Origin: Aquarana catesbeiana
Taxonomy: Eukaryota; Chordata; Amphibia; Anura; Ranidae
Assembly (NCBI RefSeq): GCF_042186555.1
Contig: NC_133336.1
Location: 192,966,937 to 193,030,936 of the forward strand
Direction of reading: 5' to 3'
Length of the DNA stretch: 64,000 nt
This document shows, one piece after another, positions 1 through 12,068 of the stretch. The notes beneath the pieces are model-generated. The model ran no database searches. It was given only the letters and a program-made list of their open reading frames with translations, and was not told where the DNA came from. The number at the start of each line of letters is the position of its first letter. Position 1 is the first letter of the stretch. A program made the translations under genes and the position numbers.

Positions 1-300
1 GACCACCACAATAATCTGGATTATTGTGTCAGTCCACACTCTCCCCCGAGGAAGCCATCACTGGCGAAACATGTTGGGATTCAACATCCATCTGTAACCA
101 CTTTTTCCTTCTCTCTTGGGTCACCAGCAACCAAATATGTGAATTGTATATGCTCTAATTTTGATTTTAACTATTTCTATATCCCCTGTTTATCCTTGTC
201 TTTATCCTTTTGTACTCAATAAAAAAGAAATGATATTTTTATCTTGCTTGTTATGAATTGATTGTTGGTAGCACCGGTATAATCCCTTTTCCTCTACAAT
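1..300 (+). mobile_element. 3' tail of a Penelope-like element (partial)
   Basis: The window opens inside a short stretch with the layout of the other PLE tails here: a hammerhead-like motif (46-79), then an AATAAA-type signal about 150 nt later (near 217-224, in tcaataaaaaag). No coding part is present, so the element either starts left of the window or is 5' truncated. The 3' boundary is not closed by a target duplication; 300 is approximate. Assignment rests on the motif and its spacing only. Confidence 0.5.
42..79 (+). ncRNA. Degenerate hammerhead-ribozyme-like motif
   Basis: Box CCGAGGA (46-52; consensus CUGANGA, U4 changed to C), one extra base, stem II GCC (54-56) with GGC (63-65), GAAA (66-69), palindrome ACATGT (69-74), and U at the cleavage position (75). 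Stem I can form 4 pairs, TCCC (42-45) with GGGA (76-79). The U4 change argues against present activity. It is the same architecture as the motifs at 15181, 43722, 50192 and 63864. Confidence 0.5.
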
Positions 301-319
301 TATAATTTCTCCAAACGGG

Positions 320-960
320 ATGAGGTGCAATGACAATATAGAGCCACTCAGATTATATTCTTTAATCTACATCCTGATCTATCTGTTTTCATGCCGGTTG
401 TTCTGCAAACTGATTTTCCATAAGACTCTACAGATAAATCTCTGCCTCCCTCTAGTGGCTCAGTATAAATTTACAGTTAGAATAAAAACGTTTGTGCAAA
501 AAAAATAAATAAATTTTACAGTTAGGTAGTAACCATTTGAAGGTTTCACCCCTATAATGACCAGGGCATTTTTTCCTATGCAACGCTGTAAGCAAATTAC
601 ATTTATATAATATTTTGCACACAATTTTTTTTATTATATAAACGAAAAAAAGAATGAAAATGTGCAAAAAAAAAAAAAAAAAAAAGGTTTGTATTTGATC
701 AACGCTGCATTTTTTTGTATTTTATTATTATATACACGGAAAAAAGAATGGAAATGTGGGGAAAAAATATATATATTTTTAAATATATTTTCTACTTTCT
801 TTTATAAAACATATCCAATAAAAAAAAAATTCTTCATAAATTTAGTCCAAGATGTATTAATAAGTGTATATTAAGGTTTATTTGAAAGTTATAACTTCTA
901 CAAACGATGATATATATATATATATATATATACTGAAATTTACGCACCTATAGATGCTTT
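320..960. other. AT-rich stretch, no gene; decayed TTAA-element relic
   Basis: No coding frame with family character. From about 520 to 900 the text follows the opening of the TTAA element family seen better at 29883 and 35704 (a 'taatgaccagggcatttttt' segment, then a long AT-rich stretch with A and T runs and a 'aggtttatttg...ttataacttctacaaacgatg' segment). A (TA)n run lies near 910-930. The copy is old and its ends are not visible. Confidence 0.45.
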
Positions 961-1084
961 ACTAGTAATGGCGGTGATCAGCGACTTATAGTGGGACTGT
1001 GATAGAGTGGGTGGCAATCTGGAGCTACAGTAACAAACACTGGCTAAGAGGGTCGCTAACAGACACGGACATCAATAGTGACAT

Positions 1085-2010
1085 TAACAACTTACAGACC
1101 GGAAGATTTAGCCCCTTAATGACCAGGCCATTTTTTACAATACGGCACTGCAACGCTTTATCTGACAATTGCGCGGTCGTGCGATGCTGTACCCAAACAA
1201 AATTGACGTATTTTTTTCCCCTACAAAAAGACCTATCCTTTGATGGTATTTGATCACCTCTGCAGTTTTTATTTTTTGCGCTATAAACAAAAAAAAATGC
1301 AACAATTAAAAAAAAAAAAACAACAATATTTTTACATTTTGCTTTAATAAATAACCAAAAAAAAAAAAAGTAAAAAAACAAATTTCTTCATCAGTTTAGG
1401 CCAATATGTATTCTTCTACATATTTTTGGTAAAAAAAATCACAATAAGCGTATATTGATTGGTTTGCGAAAAAGTTATAGCGTCTACAAAATAGGGGATA
1501 GATTTATGGCATTTTTTTTTTCAGCAATCAGTGCTATAAAAATGCACTGATTACTGTGTTAATGTCATTGGCAGGGAAGAGGTTAACACTAGGGGGTGAT
1601 CAAGGGGTTAAGTGTGTTCCCTGGGAGGTGTTTTTAACTGTGGGGAGATGGGACTGACTGGAGGAGGAGAGAGATCGCTGTTCCTAGTCACTAGGAACAG
1701 TATATCTCTCTCACCTCTCCTGTCAGAATGGGGATCTCTGTTTACATTGACAGATCCCCATTCTGGCTCTCTTTCCCGTGGCTGCGGGTGGCGGGAGGGC
1801 ATTGTGGGTCCCCCGGAGTGCAGCGGGCGCGAGCGCGCGCCTGCTATGACTCTTAAAGGAGCCGACGTACAGCTACGGCAAATTGACAAACTTGTGCTGT
1901 GTCCAAACTCGAAAGACAGGTGGCGACGTACAGGTATGCTACCTGGCCTGCCTGTGCCTCCCGTCCACTGTAAATCTACTGTGGGAGGGCGGCAAGTAAG
2001 TAAAGCACAG
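1085..2010 (+). mobile_element. Relic of TTAA-flanked DNA transposon family
   Basis: Shares ordered blocks with the copies at 29883-30720 and 35704-41216: 'ccttaatgaccaggccattttt', 'gctgtacccaaacaaaattgacgt', 'tatttgatcacctctgc', 'ttgcgctataaacaaaaaa', 'agttatagcgtctacaaaatag', then 'ggtgatcaaggggttaagtg'. Towards the end it has the GC-rich 'gccgacgtacagctacggc' segment. A hairpin at about 1659-1713 (arms around ctgttcctagt / actaggaacag) lies in the GC-rich half. Two overlapping open frames here, one per strand, mirror this hairpin and GC-rich text and are not taken as genes. Confidence 0.6.
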
Positions 2011-2199
2011 CATTTTAGGCTGACTTCACACAAACGCTGGCTTGGAGAGCAGAAGTTTATGACGCTTATGAAGTATTTTAAAAGTTTAGGAGAGTTTTCT
2101 AAAATATCCGTCTGCAAATGGAATACAGATCTTAAAGCTGCAGTTTATTCTGCTGATATTTTGCATTCCTTGTTCCAAAATGTTAATCAAAAATTTTAA

Positions 2200-3240
2200 A
2201 CAAAACTTTTTCTTTTTTTCATTGCATACCTTATTTTACACCCAGCAATGTCATTACTGGGTTTCTGTGCTTCTCAATGCAATGTAAGCTGGCAGTGTGA
2301 TTAGGGCTGTTGATAAAGCAGTATAGCCGGCCCCAACTGTAACGATGTTCTCTGTCACAAATGTGAAACTTCAGGGGTCTGTTTAGACCCCTGATATATT
2401 ATATCAAAGCCAATCTCCTCTAACAGGGCAGTGTAGTGGATTACATAATCAATCTCACCTGCGCTATAACACGCTCCCTTTCAGCATAATGCATCTCTAA
2501 ATAACCCATGTCTCCCCCCTTCCCTAGTAAACAGACATTACATCAGCATCACTTCATCATCTCAGCATCACTGCCGCCCAGCAGTTCACTGCTTCTTTTA
2601 TTCACACACAACAGGAAGTCACAAACTGGAAGGCCTGCCTCCAACAGCCAATCGCCTCCTACACAGGATGTGACCTCACAGGATATGACCAAATAAGGAT
2701 GTAACAAGACAGGATGTGAATATCAACACAGGAAATGACACTAAAGGGGAGGGCATCCACAGGAGTGGGAGGGAGAAGTGTCCCATCCCCTTGAGGCATG
2801 TACACTGCCCCCTCCACCCAGCCACATGCATGCACATCCACCATCTTTGTCAGCATGGATCCCACTCAATACTGCTCATAGTAACCAGTATCTAGTAAGA
2901 TCATTCTACTTGTTCTTACAGGCTTGAGAAGATCTGCCGGGACATTACAGCTGGTGTTGTCAATATACGGTACGAGTATATTAACAGGGCAGATATCCTT
3001 GTCCTCTTATTAAAACAGATATGTATCCAAAAGGGATAGTGTAGCCACACAGAGATATAACAATATGTTTCTCTCGTTATGCGGACTTTGCTTCTCTAAT
3101 GTGCATAGACATTTGAAGGCAAGAAGTAATAATAGTAATAATAATAATTAAAAAAATAAAATTATAGACTTATTTAGTGTAAACAATGCAAACCTCTATC
3201 CTGTCAGTGGTGATGTGCTGGATTTTGTTTCCCTTTGCAG
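2200..3240. other. No gene recognised
   Basis: About 1 kb of ordinary-composition DNA. Only small features stand out: a short pyrimidine-rich segment near 2505-2610, repeated 'aggatgtga' words at 2664-2720, and an AAT-rich run at 3125-3165. No frame has a recognisable domain and no termini or duplications were found. Confidence 0.5.
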
Positions 3241-5520
3241 GGAAAGACAATCCATCCCTTCTCTTAGTAAAAACAGCACACATTTAACAGTTAAAGTGAT
3301 TGTAACATAAGGAAATGATTCCGGACGGCTGCACTTCCAAAAATCCTTTTATTGAAGCTTCATATGACAAGTGGTTGACAGATGGAGCAGGGGACAAAAA
3401 GGTAGACGAGTTTCACACAAATGTTAGCGCTTAGTCACCTATAGGAACTAGTCACCACAATCACCTATATACTGCTCTAATGTGTCATCATTAGGTTACA
3501 GGTGAACTAACCCATTAAAAACAGTATTCAGCTGCTGTTACAAAGAAAACCCGGTGTTCTGTCGATGAGTGCCTCCTATCGAATAATGCCTCCTACGTAC
3601 TGCGCATGTGCAGTGCGTGACGTCACGCCAGCTGATTTCCCGATCAGCTGGCTTGGTGTATTGACTGCACATGCGCAGTTAGTCGGAGGCATTTTCCGAC
3701 GGGAGGAACAGAAAACAGTGTAGAAGAGGCTAGAGGAGATATTTTGAGCTCCTGTATCCGGGGACCCACTCAATGAAAACACACCAAACTTGGCACACTT
3801 GTAGCTGCAGGTGGAACAAATTTCGGGTCCAGAGAACCGAAGGGCAGCCGGTACCGACTCCCCAAACTGGGCCACTCGCTTAATTTTTCCGCCTAGGTGA
3901 AAAAACGGGCGACTTTGAGCTCCGGTTTCCGGGGACCCACCAGGTCAAATTACACCAAACTTGGCACACTTGTAGGGGAGACCCATGGCTACACGTGCAA
4001 GGAGAACTAGGGAACCGAAGGAAGGCCGGTACCGACTCCCCAAAGTAGGCCCCTCACTTAACATGGGAGTATATGGGGAAACCAGGCAAAATTGTGGCGG
4101 ATTTCACTTATCGCTCAACCATTCGACGACCGAATGGCCTAGCGACACCAAACTTGCACCCCTTTTTTCCAGATATCACAGCTACACCTCATAAAAATGT
4201 GGTGGTTCGGGGACCTTTTACCGGGGACTTACCGGGGCCAAAATGTTGACCGTCTTCACGGTACCGGTGCTCCCTGACCATGGGTCACAAAATTACAAAG
4301 CTTGGGTGTGATGTAGAGACACTCTATGGGTACCCCCACACCGAACTGGGGTCCGGTACCCCAACCGGAACCTTCTGGTTACCGGAAAATGGCACTTTGA
4401 AACGGTGTAGCTTGGACCCGGTTCACCAGGGAAGGCTCCGGTAGGTCTCATTTGAATATTTCAGGCCTTTTCTACAGAATGGCATCCACTTTTGAGGACC
4501 AGTGGACCCCTCACAAAACACCGGCAAAGACGTGCGCGGCGCTCTCCGGTTCTATGGGTCTTAAAAGTACACCGACACCGGGAGGCTGTAGGGATGCTCT
4601 TCAGGTACTCACTGGCCAAGTTTGGGGTCCATGGAACGTTTGGCGGGCTGGTGGCACCCCAAAAGGTCGACCGGTAGAAACCGCACGTTTAACATTGGAG
4701 TCTATGGGAAACTCAGTCAAATTGGGGGGCTGATATTTCCTCGGCTGTTGGGGTTAGGAACACCAAACTTGGCACACTTGTAGGGGAGACGATGCACTAC
4801 ATGTTGTCCACATTGGGGTTCCTAGACCCTACGGTTGGCCCGTAACCATCTCCCAAAGACGGCACCCCTAGGGCGGTAAAACCGGTTCTGCTACTCAGAA
4901 AATTCAGACTTAGGTTCTGGCGTCTACCGGTCGCATGACTTTGAGGGCTCATATCTCTGGAACACCAAATTTGGTGTCCCGGCTCATGGGATCTAGATCT
5001 ACAACATATCCAAAAATTGGAGTCCTAGCTCAAACGGTTCGGAAGATGACTTTCCTGGAGCCCAAAAAATGCTTGAGTTTGAAAGTTAGGTCGACACAAA
5101 GCATGCATGGTGGTTTTCAGAAAAGTCATTTCGGGCACCTTTCATTCCAGAGACCTCAAATTTGGCCTGCAGCTAGGGGGCCTCTATGAACCCCCAACTA
5201 CCAAGTTTGAAGTTCCTGTGACCTACGGTTCCGGAGATATCGACGGGTAAAACGAAAAGTTCATACCGGCCATGGGGCACCAAGGGACCGGTTCCGATCT
5301 CGCTGCCCCCTCGGCCTTGGTGGGCACCATGGGTCGGTCCCCTTTGGAAGTCCATATCTCCCCCATACTTTGAGCTAGGGACCCCAAATTTGGCAGGTCG
5401 GTACCGGTGGATTTTAGACACAAGGTCCGGGTAGACCGACCCTCCTGCGAGCAACCGTGTGGAAGTTTCTCTCCGATTGAGCCCAAAATACCACCCGAGG
5501 AAAGAGGGGACTCGTAGTAT

Positions 5521-5640
5521 GCATTTTTCAACGGGAGGCAATAATCAACACTACACCGGTGTAACGTCGATTATTGCCTCCTGTCCCTGTCGGGAAATCA
5601 GCTGGAGTGATGTGACGTACTGCGCATGAGGGTCGGTCTA
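5521..5640. repeat. Central spacer of the fold-back element, copy of its own terminus
   Basis: The centre repeats text normally found at the element's ends: 'cgggaggcaataatc' facing 'gattattgcctcctg', then 'gggaaatcagctgg' and 'gacgtactgcgcatg', which also occur at 3590-3640 and 9470-9530. The element thus looks like two copies of a shorter TGT-ended element fused tail to tail, with remnants of the inner ends at the junction. Confidence 0.55.
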
Positions 5641-6206
5641 CCCGGATCTTGTGTCTAAAATCCACCGGTACCGACCTGCCAAATTTGGGGTCTCTAGCTC
5701 AAAGTATGGGGGAGATATGGACTTCCAAAGGGGACCGACCCATGGTGCCCACCAAGGCCGAGGGGGCAGCGAGATCGGAACCGGTCCCTTGGTGCCCCAT
5801 GGCCGGTCTGAACTTTTCGCTTTACCGGTCCATATCTTCGGAACCGTAGGTCACAGGAACTTCAAACTTGGTAGTTGGGGGTTCATAGAGGCCCCCTAGC
5901 TGCAGGCCAAATTTGAGGTCTCTGGAACGAAAGGTGCCCGAAATGACTTTTCTGAAATCGATCATGCATGCTCATGCATGCTTTGTGTCGACCTAACTTT
6001 CAAACTCAAGCATTTTTTGGGCTCCAGGAAAGTCATCTTCCGAACCGTTTGAGTCCAATTTTTGGATATGTTGTAGATCTAGATCCCATGAGTCGGCACA
6101 CAAAATTTGGGGTTCCGGAGATAGGAGTCCTCAAAGTCATCCGACTGGTAGAGGCCAGACCCTAAGTCCGAATTTTCTGGGTAGCAGAACCGGTTTTACC
6201 GCCCTA

Positions 6207-8990
6207 GGGGTGCCGTCTTTGGGAGACGGTTACGGGCCAACTGTAGGGTCTAGGAACCCCAAATGTGGATCACATGTAGTGCATCGTCTCCCCTAGAAGT
6301 GTGCCAAGATTGGTGTTCCTAACCCCAACATCTGAGGAAATATCAGCCCCCCAAGTTGACCAAGTTTCCCATAGACTCTAATGTTAAATGTGCGGTTTCT
6401 ACCGGTTGACCCTTTTAGGTGCCACCGGCCTGCCAAACGTTCCCTGGACCCCAAACTTGGCCAGTGAGTACCCAAAGAGAAGCCTCCCAGTGTCGGTGTA
6501 TTTTTAAGACCCATAGAACCAGAGAGCGCCGCGCACGTCTTTGCCGGTGTTGTGTGAGGGGACCACCAGTCCCCGAAAGTCAAGGGGGGTGCCGTACGGT
6601 GGAAAAGGCTTGAAATATTATAATGAAACCCCCCTGAGCTTTCTAAGGTTAACCGGATCCGAGCTACACCGTTTCAAAGTGCCATTTTCCGGTTACCATA
6701 AGGTTCCGGTTGGGGTTCCCGGGCCCCGGTTTGGTGTGGGGGTACCCATAGAGTGCTTCTACATCACCCCTAAGTTTTGTAATTTTGTGACCTACTGTCA
6801 GGGAGCACCGGTACCGTGAAGACGGTCAACATTGTGGCCCCGGTAAGTCCCCAGTAAAAGGTCCCTGAACCTCCAAATTTTTATGAGGTGCAGCTGTGCT
6901 ATCTGGGAAGAAGGGGTGCAAGTTTAGTGTCGCTAGCCCATTTGGTCCTCGAATGGTTGAGCCATAAGTGACATTCGCCACAATTTGGCCTGATTTTCCC
7001 ATAGACTACCATGTTAAGTGAGGGGCCTAATTTGGGGAGTCGGTACCGGCCTACCTTTGGTTCTCTGGACCCGAAATTTCTTCCACGTGTAGCCATGCCC
7101 CCCCCCCCCTACAAGTGTGCCAAGTTTAGTGTGATTTGACTTGGTGGGTCCCCGGAAACCAGAGCTCAAACTTGCCCCAATATCGGCAGTTTTTACCCTA
7201 GGCGGCAAAGTGAAGCGAGGGGTGCTGTCTTTGGGAGACGGTTACGGGCCAACCGTAGGGTCTAGGAACCCCAATGTGGACAACATGTAGTGCATCGTCT
7301 CCCCTACAAGTGTGCCAAGTTAGGTGTTCCTAACCCCAATAGCCGAAGAAATATCATCCCCCTAATTTAACTAAGTTTACCATAGACTCCAATGTTAAAC
7401 GTGCGGTTTCTACCGGTTGACCTTTTGGGGTGCCACCGGCCTGCCAAACGTTTCCTGGACCCCAAACTTGGCCAGTGAGTACCCGAAGAGCATCCCCAAA
7501 GCCTCCCAGTGTCAGTGTATTTTTAAGACCCATAGAACCAGAGAGTGCCACGCACGTCTTTGCCGGTGTTTTGTGAGGGGTCCATCGGTCCCCCAAAGTC
7601 GAGGGCGATGCCATTCTGTATAAAAGGCCTGATATATTCAAATATGACCTACCAGAGCCTTCCCTGGTGAACCCATAGAGTGCTTCTACATCATCCCCAA
7701 GTTTTGTAATTTTGTGACCCATGGTCAGGGAGCACCGGTACCGCGAAGACGGTCAACATTGTGGCACCGGTAAATCCCCAGTAAAAGGTCCCCGAAGCTC
7801 CAAATTTTTATGAGGTGTAGCTGTGATATCTGGGAAAAAGGGGTGCAAGTTTGCTTGCTCATTTAATTCGTCGAATGGTTGAGCGATAAGTGAAATCCGC
7901 CACAATTTGGCTGGTTCCCCTATAGACTCCCATGTTAGGTGAGGGGCCTATTTTGGGGAGTCGGTACTGGCCTTCCTTCAGTTCCCTGGACCCGAAATTT
8001 CTTGCACTTATAGCCATGGCTTTTCACTACAAGTGTGCCAAGTTTGGTGTGATTTGACCCGGTGGGTCCCCAGAAACCGGACCTCAAAGTCGCCCCAATA
8101 TCGGCAGTTTTTCCTCTAGGCGGCAAAGTGAAGCGAGGGGTGCTGTCTTTGGGAGATGGTTACGGGCCAACCGTAGGGTCTCCCCTACAAGTGTGCCGAG
8201 TTTGGTGTTCCTAACCCCAATAGCCGAGGAAATATCATCCCCCCAAGTTAACCAAGTTTACCATAGACTCCAATGTTAAACGTGCGGTTTCTACCAGTTG
8301 ACCTTTTGGGGTGCCACCGGCCCGCCATAGGTTCCCTAAACCCCAAACTTGGCCAATGCATACCCGAAGAGCATCCCCACAGCCTCCTGGTGTCGGTGTA
8401 TTTTTAAGACCCATAGAACCGGAGAGCACCACGCATGTCTTTGCCGGTGTTGTGTGAGGGGGCCACATAAGACCTACCAGAGCCTTCCCCGGTGAACCGG
8501 GTCCTAGCTACACCATTTCAAAGTGCCATTTTCCGGTTACCGGAGGGTTCCGGTTGGGGTTCTGGGCCCCGGTTCGGTGTGGGGGTACCCATAGAGTGTC
8601 TCTACATTACCCTTAAGTTTTGTAATTTTGTGACCCATGGTCAGAGAGCACCGGTACCGTGAAGACGGTCAACATTGTGGCCCCGGTAAAGGGTCCCCAA
8701 ACCTCCACATTTTTATGAGGTGTAGCTGTGATATCCGTGAAAAAGGGGTGCAAGTTTGGTGTCGCTAGGCCATTTGGTTGAGTGATAAGTGAAATCCGCC
8801 ACAGTTTGGCCTGGTTTCCCCATAGACTCCCATGTTAAGTGAGGGGCCTACTTTGGGGAGTCGGTACTGGCCTTCCTTCGGTTCCTTCGGTTCACGTATA
8901 GCCATGGCTCTCCCCTACAAGTGTGTCAAATTTGGTGGGATTTGACTCGGTGGGTCCCCGGAAACCGGAGCTCAAAGTCGCCCGTTTTTT
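6207..8990. repeat. Tandem ~0.9-1.0 kb units in right arm of fold-back
   Basis: The landmark 'tctttgggaga(c/t)ggttacgggcc' occurs at about 6216, 7228 and 8143 on the plus strand, but only once (inverted, near 4840) in the left arm. The right arm (about 3.9 kb) exceeds the left (about 2.0 kb) by the length of two units, so two extra tandem units were added on one side. Units differ by small deletions, for example the shorter third unit near 8180 and 8470. Confidence 0.65.
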
Positions 8991-10361
8991 CCCCCCAGGC
9001 GGAAAAATTAAGCGAGTGGCCCACTTTGGGGAGTCGGTACCGGCTGCCTTTGGTTCCCTGGACCCGAAATTTCTTCCACCTGCAGCCATGGATCTTCCCT
9101 ACAAGTGTCCCAAGCTTGGTGGGTTTTCATCAAGAGGGTCCCCGGATACAGGAGCTCAAAATATCTCCCGAGCCTCTCCTACACTCCTACACTTTTCTCT
9201 TCCTGTGCGCGGAAAAATGAAGCAAGGGGCTCACTTTCAGGAGTCGGTACTGGCTGCCCTTCAGTTCCCTGGACCCGAAATTTCTTCCACACGCAGCCAT
9301 GGGTGTTCCCTACAAGTGTGCCAAGTTTGGTCGGTTTTCACCAATTGGGTCCCCGGATACAGAAGCTGAAAATATCTCCTCTAGCCTCTCCTACACTGCC
9401 TCTCCACTGTTTTCTGTTCCTCCCGTCGGAAAATGCATCCGACGAACTGTGCATGTGCAGTCTTACGTCATGCCAGCTGATAGGGAAATCAGCTGGTGTG
9501 ACGTAGTGGAGGCATTATTCGACGGGAGGCACTCATCGACAAGACACCGGCTAGAATACACGGTACTTACACTCAAATCTGATGTAAAAATTTTGGTCCA
9601 GATCCACTGAAAGAGAAAATCTGATACACCAATTGAACTCGGAGCAAACTTGACACATCAGTCAAAACCATTGTACAGTTACAACAACATACACAAAATA
9701 ATAGAAAACATGTATATATGTATACACACAATGAAGTTGATGTTAAGAACAAATGATTTTAAAAAAGTGTTCATGAGGACCGATACTGGCATATTCCCAA
9801 AATATGTAAATACAGTATGCGCATAGTCAATGGCAAAAAAAATACAAATAAAATATGTAGGAGAGAAATAGGTGCTAATAGACTACAAGAAACTATTTCT
9901 CTCCTACATATTTTTTATTTTATTTTTTTTGCCAATGACGTTCACTGGAGACTATGCACATACTGTGTATATATAAACAGATTTTGTGAATATGCCATTA
10001 TAGGTCCTCATGAACACTTTGCTTTTAAAATCATTTGTTCTTAACATCAACTTCATTGTGTGTATTTACATATATACATGTTTTCTATTATTTTGTGTAT
10101 GTTGTTGTAACTATACAATGTTTTTGACTGATGTGTCGAGTTTGCTCAGAGTCCACTTGGTGTATCAGATTTTCTCTTTCAGTGGATTTGGACAGAACTT
10201 TTTACATCAGATTTGAATGTAAGTACCATGTATTCTAGCCGGGTTTTCTTTGTAACAGCAGCTGAATACTGTTTTTAATGGGTTAGTTCATCTGTAACCT
10301 ATTGATGACACATTAGAGCAGTATATAGGTGATTATGGTGACTAGTTCCAATAGGTAATGA

Positions 10362-10391
10362 CTAAGCGCTAACATTTGTGTGAAACTCGTC
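10362..10391 (+). ncRNA. Weak hammerhead-like motif in palindrome P1
   Basis: CTAAGCG (10362-10368) in the place of the CUGANGA box, a possible wobble stem, GAAA (10382-10385), ACTCGT (10385-10390) in place of the usual ACGCGT, and C at 10391. The mirror copy lies on the minus strand near 3407-3437. On its own it would not be called; it is listed because its position before an AATAAA signal matches the better motifs. Confidence 0.3.
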
Positions 10392-10581
10392 TACCTTTTT
10401 GTCCCCTGCTCCATCTGTCAACCACTTGTCATAGGAAGCTTCAATAAAAGGATTTTTGGAAGTGCAGCCGTCCGGAATCATTTTCTTTTGTTACACAGCA
10501 TGCGAGCTGGGCTAGCACCTGACTAGTGTGTATGGGGATTAACCAGAGACTCACTCACCTGGAGCGGCTTTTCTTGTTACA

Positions 10582-11121
10582 TTAAAGTGATTTTAAAGTC
10601 TCCTTTTTTTATATTAAAAAAAAAAATAGACTTTACAATTACTTTAACTGTTAAATGTGTGCTGTTTTGATGGATGGATTGTCTATAACAAACATGTTAT
10701 ATTTACCTGCTATGTGCTGTTTGTTTTGCACAGAGCAGCCCAGATCCTCCTCTTCTCGGGTCCCTCTTCTGTGCTCCTGGCCCCTCCCTCCTGTCGAGTG
10801 CCCCCACAGAAAGCAGCTTGCTATGGGGGCACCCAAGCCAAGCTGCAGCTCCCTGTGTCCATTCAGACACGGAGCTGTGGTTCCACCCCGCCCCCTTTCT
10901 CTCCTGATTGGCTAACTGACTTAAGGGAACCAACAGCGCCGCTGCTGGGTCTCAGCCAATCAGGAGGGAGAGTCCCAGATGGTTGAGACACTCGTTGACA
11001 TCAATGGACAGAGATGGACCTCAGGTAAGTATTAGGGGGGCTGCTGGACACAAAAGGCTTTTTATCTTAACGCATAAGATGGAAAAAAAACAAAAAACTT
11101 CTGACTTTACAACCCCTTTAA
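10582..11121. mobile_element. MITE with TTAAAG...CTTTAA termini
   Basis: Begins TTAAAGTGATTTTAAAGTC and ends GACTTTACAACCCCTTTAA. The middle is GC-rich ('cccccacagaaagcagcttgc', 'tgattggctaactgac') as in a MITE family common in frogs. The P1 insertion sits at its left edge and duplicated its first 15 bases. A short inverted segment at 10628-10690 also matches, reversed, the left flank of P1 (3245-3305). Non-coding. Confidence 0.6.
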
Positions 11122-11126
11122 CAGAG

Positions 11127-11635
11127 TTAAAGGGGTTGTAAAGGTTCGTGTTTTTTCACCTTAATGCATCCTATGCATTAAGGTGAAAAAACACCTGGCA
11201 ATGACGGCCCCCCCCCAGCCCCCATTTACTTACCTGAGCCCGTTCACCTGCTGTGCGCGTCGCCCGGCATCCTCTTCTCCACGGAGTCTGGCCGTTGATT
11301 GGATAGATAGGATAGATTGATAGCAGCGCAGCCGTTGGCTCACGCTGTTGTCAATCACAACCAATGACGCAGCCCGCCGGGGGGGCGGGACTGAGTCATA
11401 CACTCTGTGTCTATGGACGCAGCATGCATGACAGGGAGCGCGCCCGCAAGCTAATCCCCTCGGGATAGAGCTTCCCAGAGGGGGTTAGCTATTGTGGGGA
11501 GGAGCCGAGACAGCCGCCGAGGGACCCATGAACAGGAGGAACGGGGCCACTCTGTGCAAAACGAACTGCACAGTGGAGGTAAGTATAATATGTTTGTTAT
11601 TTAAAAAAAAAAACGAACCCATACAACCCCTTTAA
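11127..11635. mobile_element. MITE, TTAAAGGGGTTGTA inverted termini
   Basis: Opens TTAAAGGGGTTGTAAAGG and closes ATACAACCCCTTTAA, an inverted repeat of about 15 bp; 'ggttcgtg' near the left end is echoed by 'acgaaccc' near the right. It lies directly beside the related MITE ending at 11121. A small internal palindrome ('ccttaatgcatcctatgcattaagg', split here by its centre at about 11170) is present. Superfamily undecided; PIF/Harbinger- or TTAA-type both possible. Confidence 0.6.
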
Positions 11636-11639
11636 AACT

Positions 11640-11942
11640 TTGATCGCCCCTGATGTTTAACCCCTTTCCTGCCAGTGTCATTAGTACAGTGACAGTGTAT
11701 ATTTTTAGCACTGGTCCCCAAAAAGTGTCAGTGCCAGACTGTCGCCCCAATATCACAGTCCCGCTATAAGTGACTGATCAGTAGATATGCTATAACTTTT
11801 GTGCAAACCAATCAATTTTTGGGAGATTTTTTTTTTACCAAGAATATGTAGCAGAATACATATTGGTCTAAATTTCTAAAGAAATTAGATTTTTTTTTAA
11901 TTAAATATCTTTTATAGCAGAAAGTAAATAAGTATAAGTAAG

Positions 11943-11975
<33 letters not shown>

Positions 11976-12068
11976 ACGTTTCATTTGGGTACAGCGTTGC
12001 TTGACCGTGCAATTGTCAGTTAAATCGCAAAAAATAGCCTGGTCGTAAATCTTCCGGAGCTGAAGTGG
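11640..12068 (-). mobile_element. TTAA-family relic, minus orientation
   Basis: Read on the minus strand it opens at TTAA (12069-12072) with CCACTTCAGCTCCGG and continues with the family's 'cgatttaactgacaattgc', 'gctgtacccaaatgaaac' and AT-rich blocks. 'gtgatcagtgg'-type and 'ttaacccctttcctgccagtg' words near 11650-11680 are the inner part. The far end is missing. A (TA)n(TG)n run lies at about 11943-11975. Confidence 0.55.

Larger units (their letters stand above)
3555..9546. mobile_element. 6-kb fold-back element with CCGG target duplication, unclassified
   Basis: Flanked on both sides by CCGG (3551-3554, 9547-9550). The termini are inverted: TGTTCTGTCGATGAGTGCC on the left against TGTCTTGTCGATGAGTGCC read inward from the right. 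The uninterrupted opposite arm of palindrome P1 (10239-10242) has a single CCGG, so an empty site is available in the same locus. Internally it is a giant inverted repeat: left arm 3555-5540, centre 5541-5640, right arm 5640-9546. The arms are built from modules with recurrent 'aaacttggcacacttgtag' and 'gtcggtaccgg' words. No transposase is visible, so it is probably non-autonomous. TGT...ACA ends with a 4-bp duplication might suggest a Ginger-like or similar integrase-type transposon, but this is only a guess. Confidence 0.75.
3306..10581. mobile_element. Palindromic PLE-derived insertion P1, 15-bp target duplication
   Basis: The insertion is flanked by TTAAAGTGATTGTAA (3291-3305) and TTAAAGTGATTTTAA (10582-10596), 14 of 15 identical. 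After removing the fold-back at 3555-9546 it is a palindrome: left arm 3306-3554 plus 9551-9885, right arm about 9900-10500, centre near 9885-9900. The right copy carries a weak hammerhead-like motif (10362-10391), AATAAA at 10442-10447, and an 81-nt 3' extension (10501-10581) that the left copy lacks. Orientation is therefore head to head with tails out. It has no open frame and must have been mobilised in trans. The PLE link rests on the motif, the layout and the matching duplications of the copies at 43 and 48 kb. Confidence 0.7.

Noticed and set aside
1608..2199. Overlapping 169- and 195-codon frames on opposite strands
   Set aside because: They cover a hairpin and GC-rich end of a TTAA-family relic; neither has a domain, and the same text occurs in other copies with stops.
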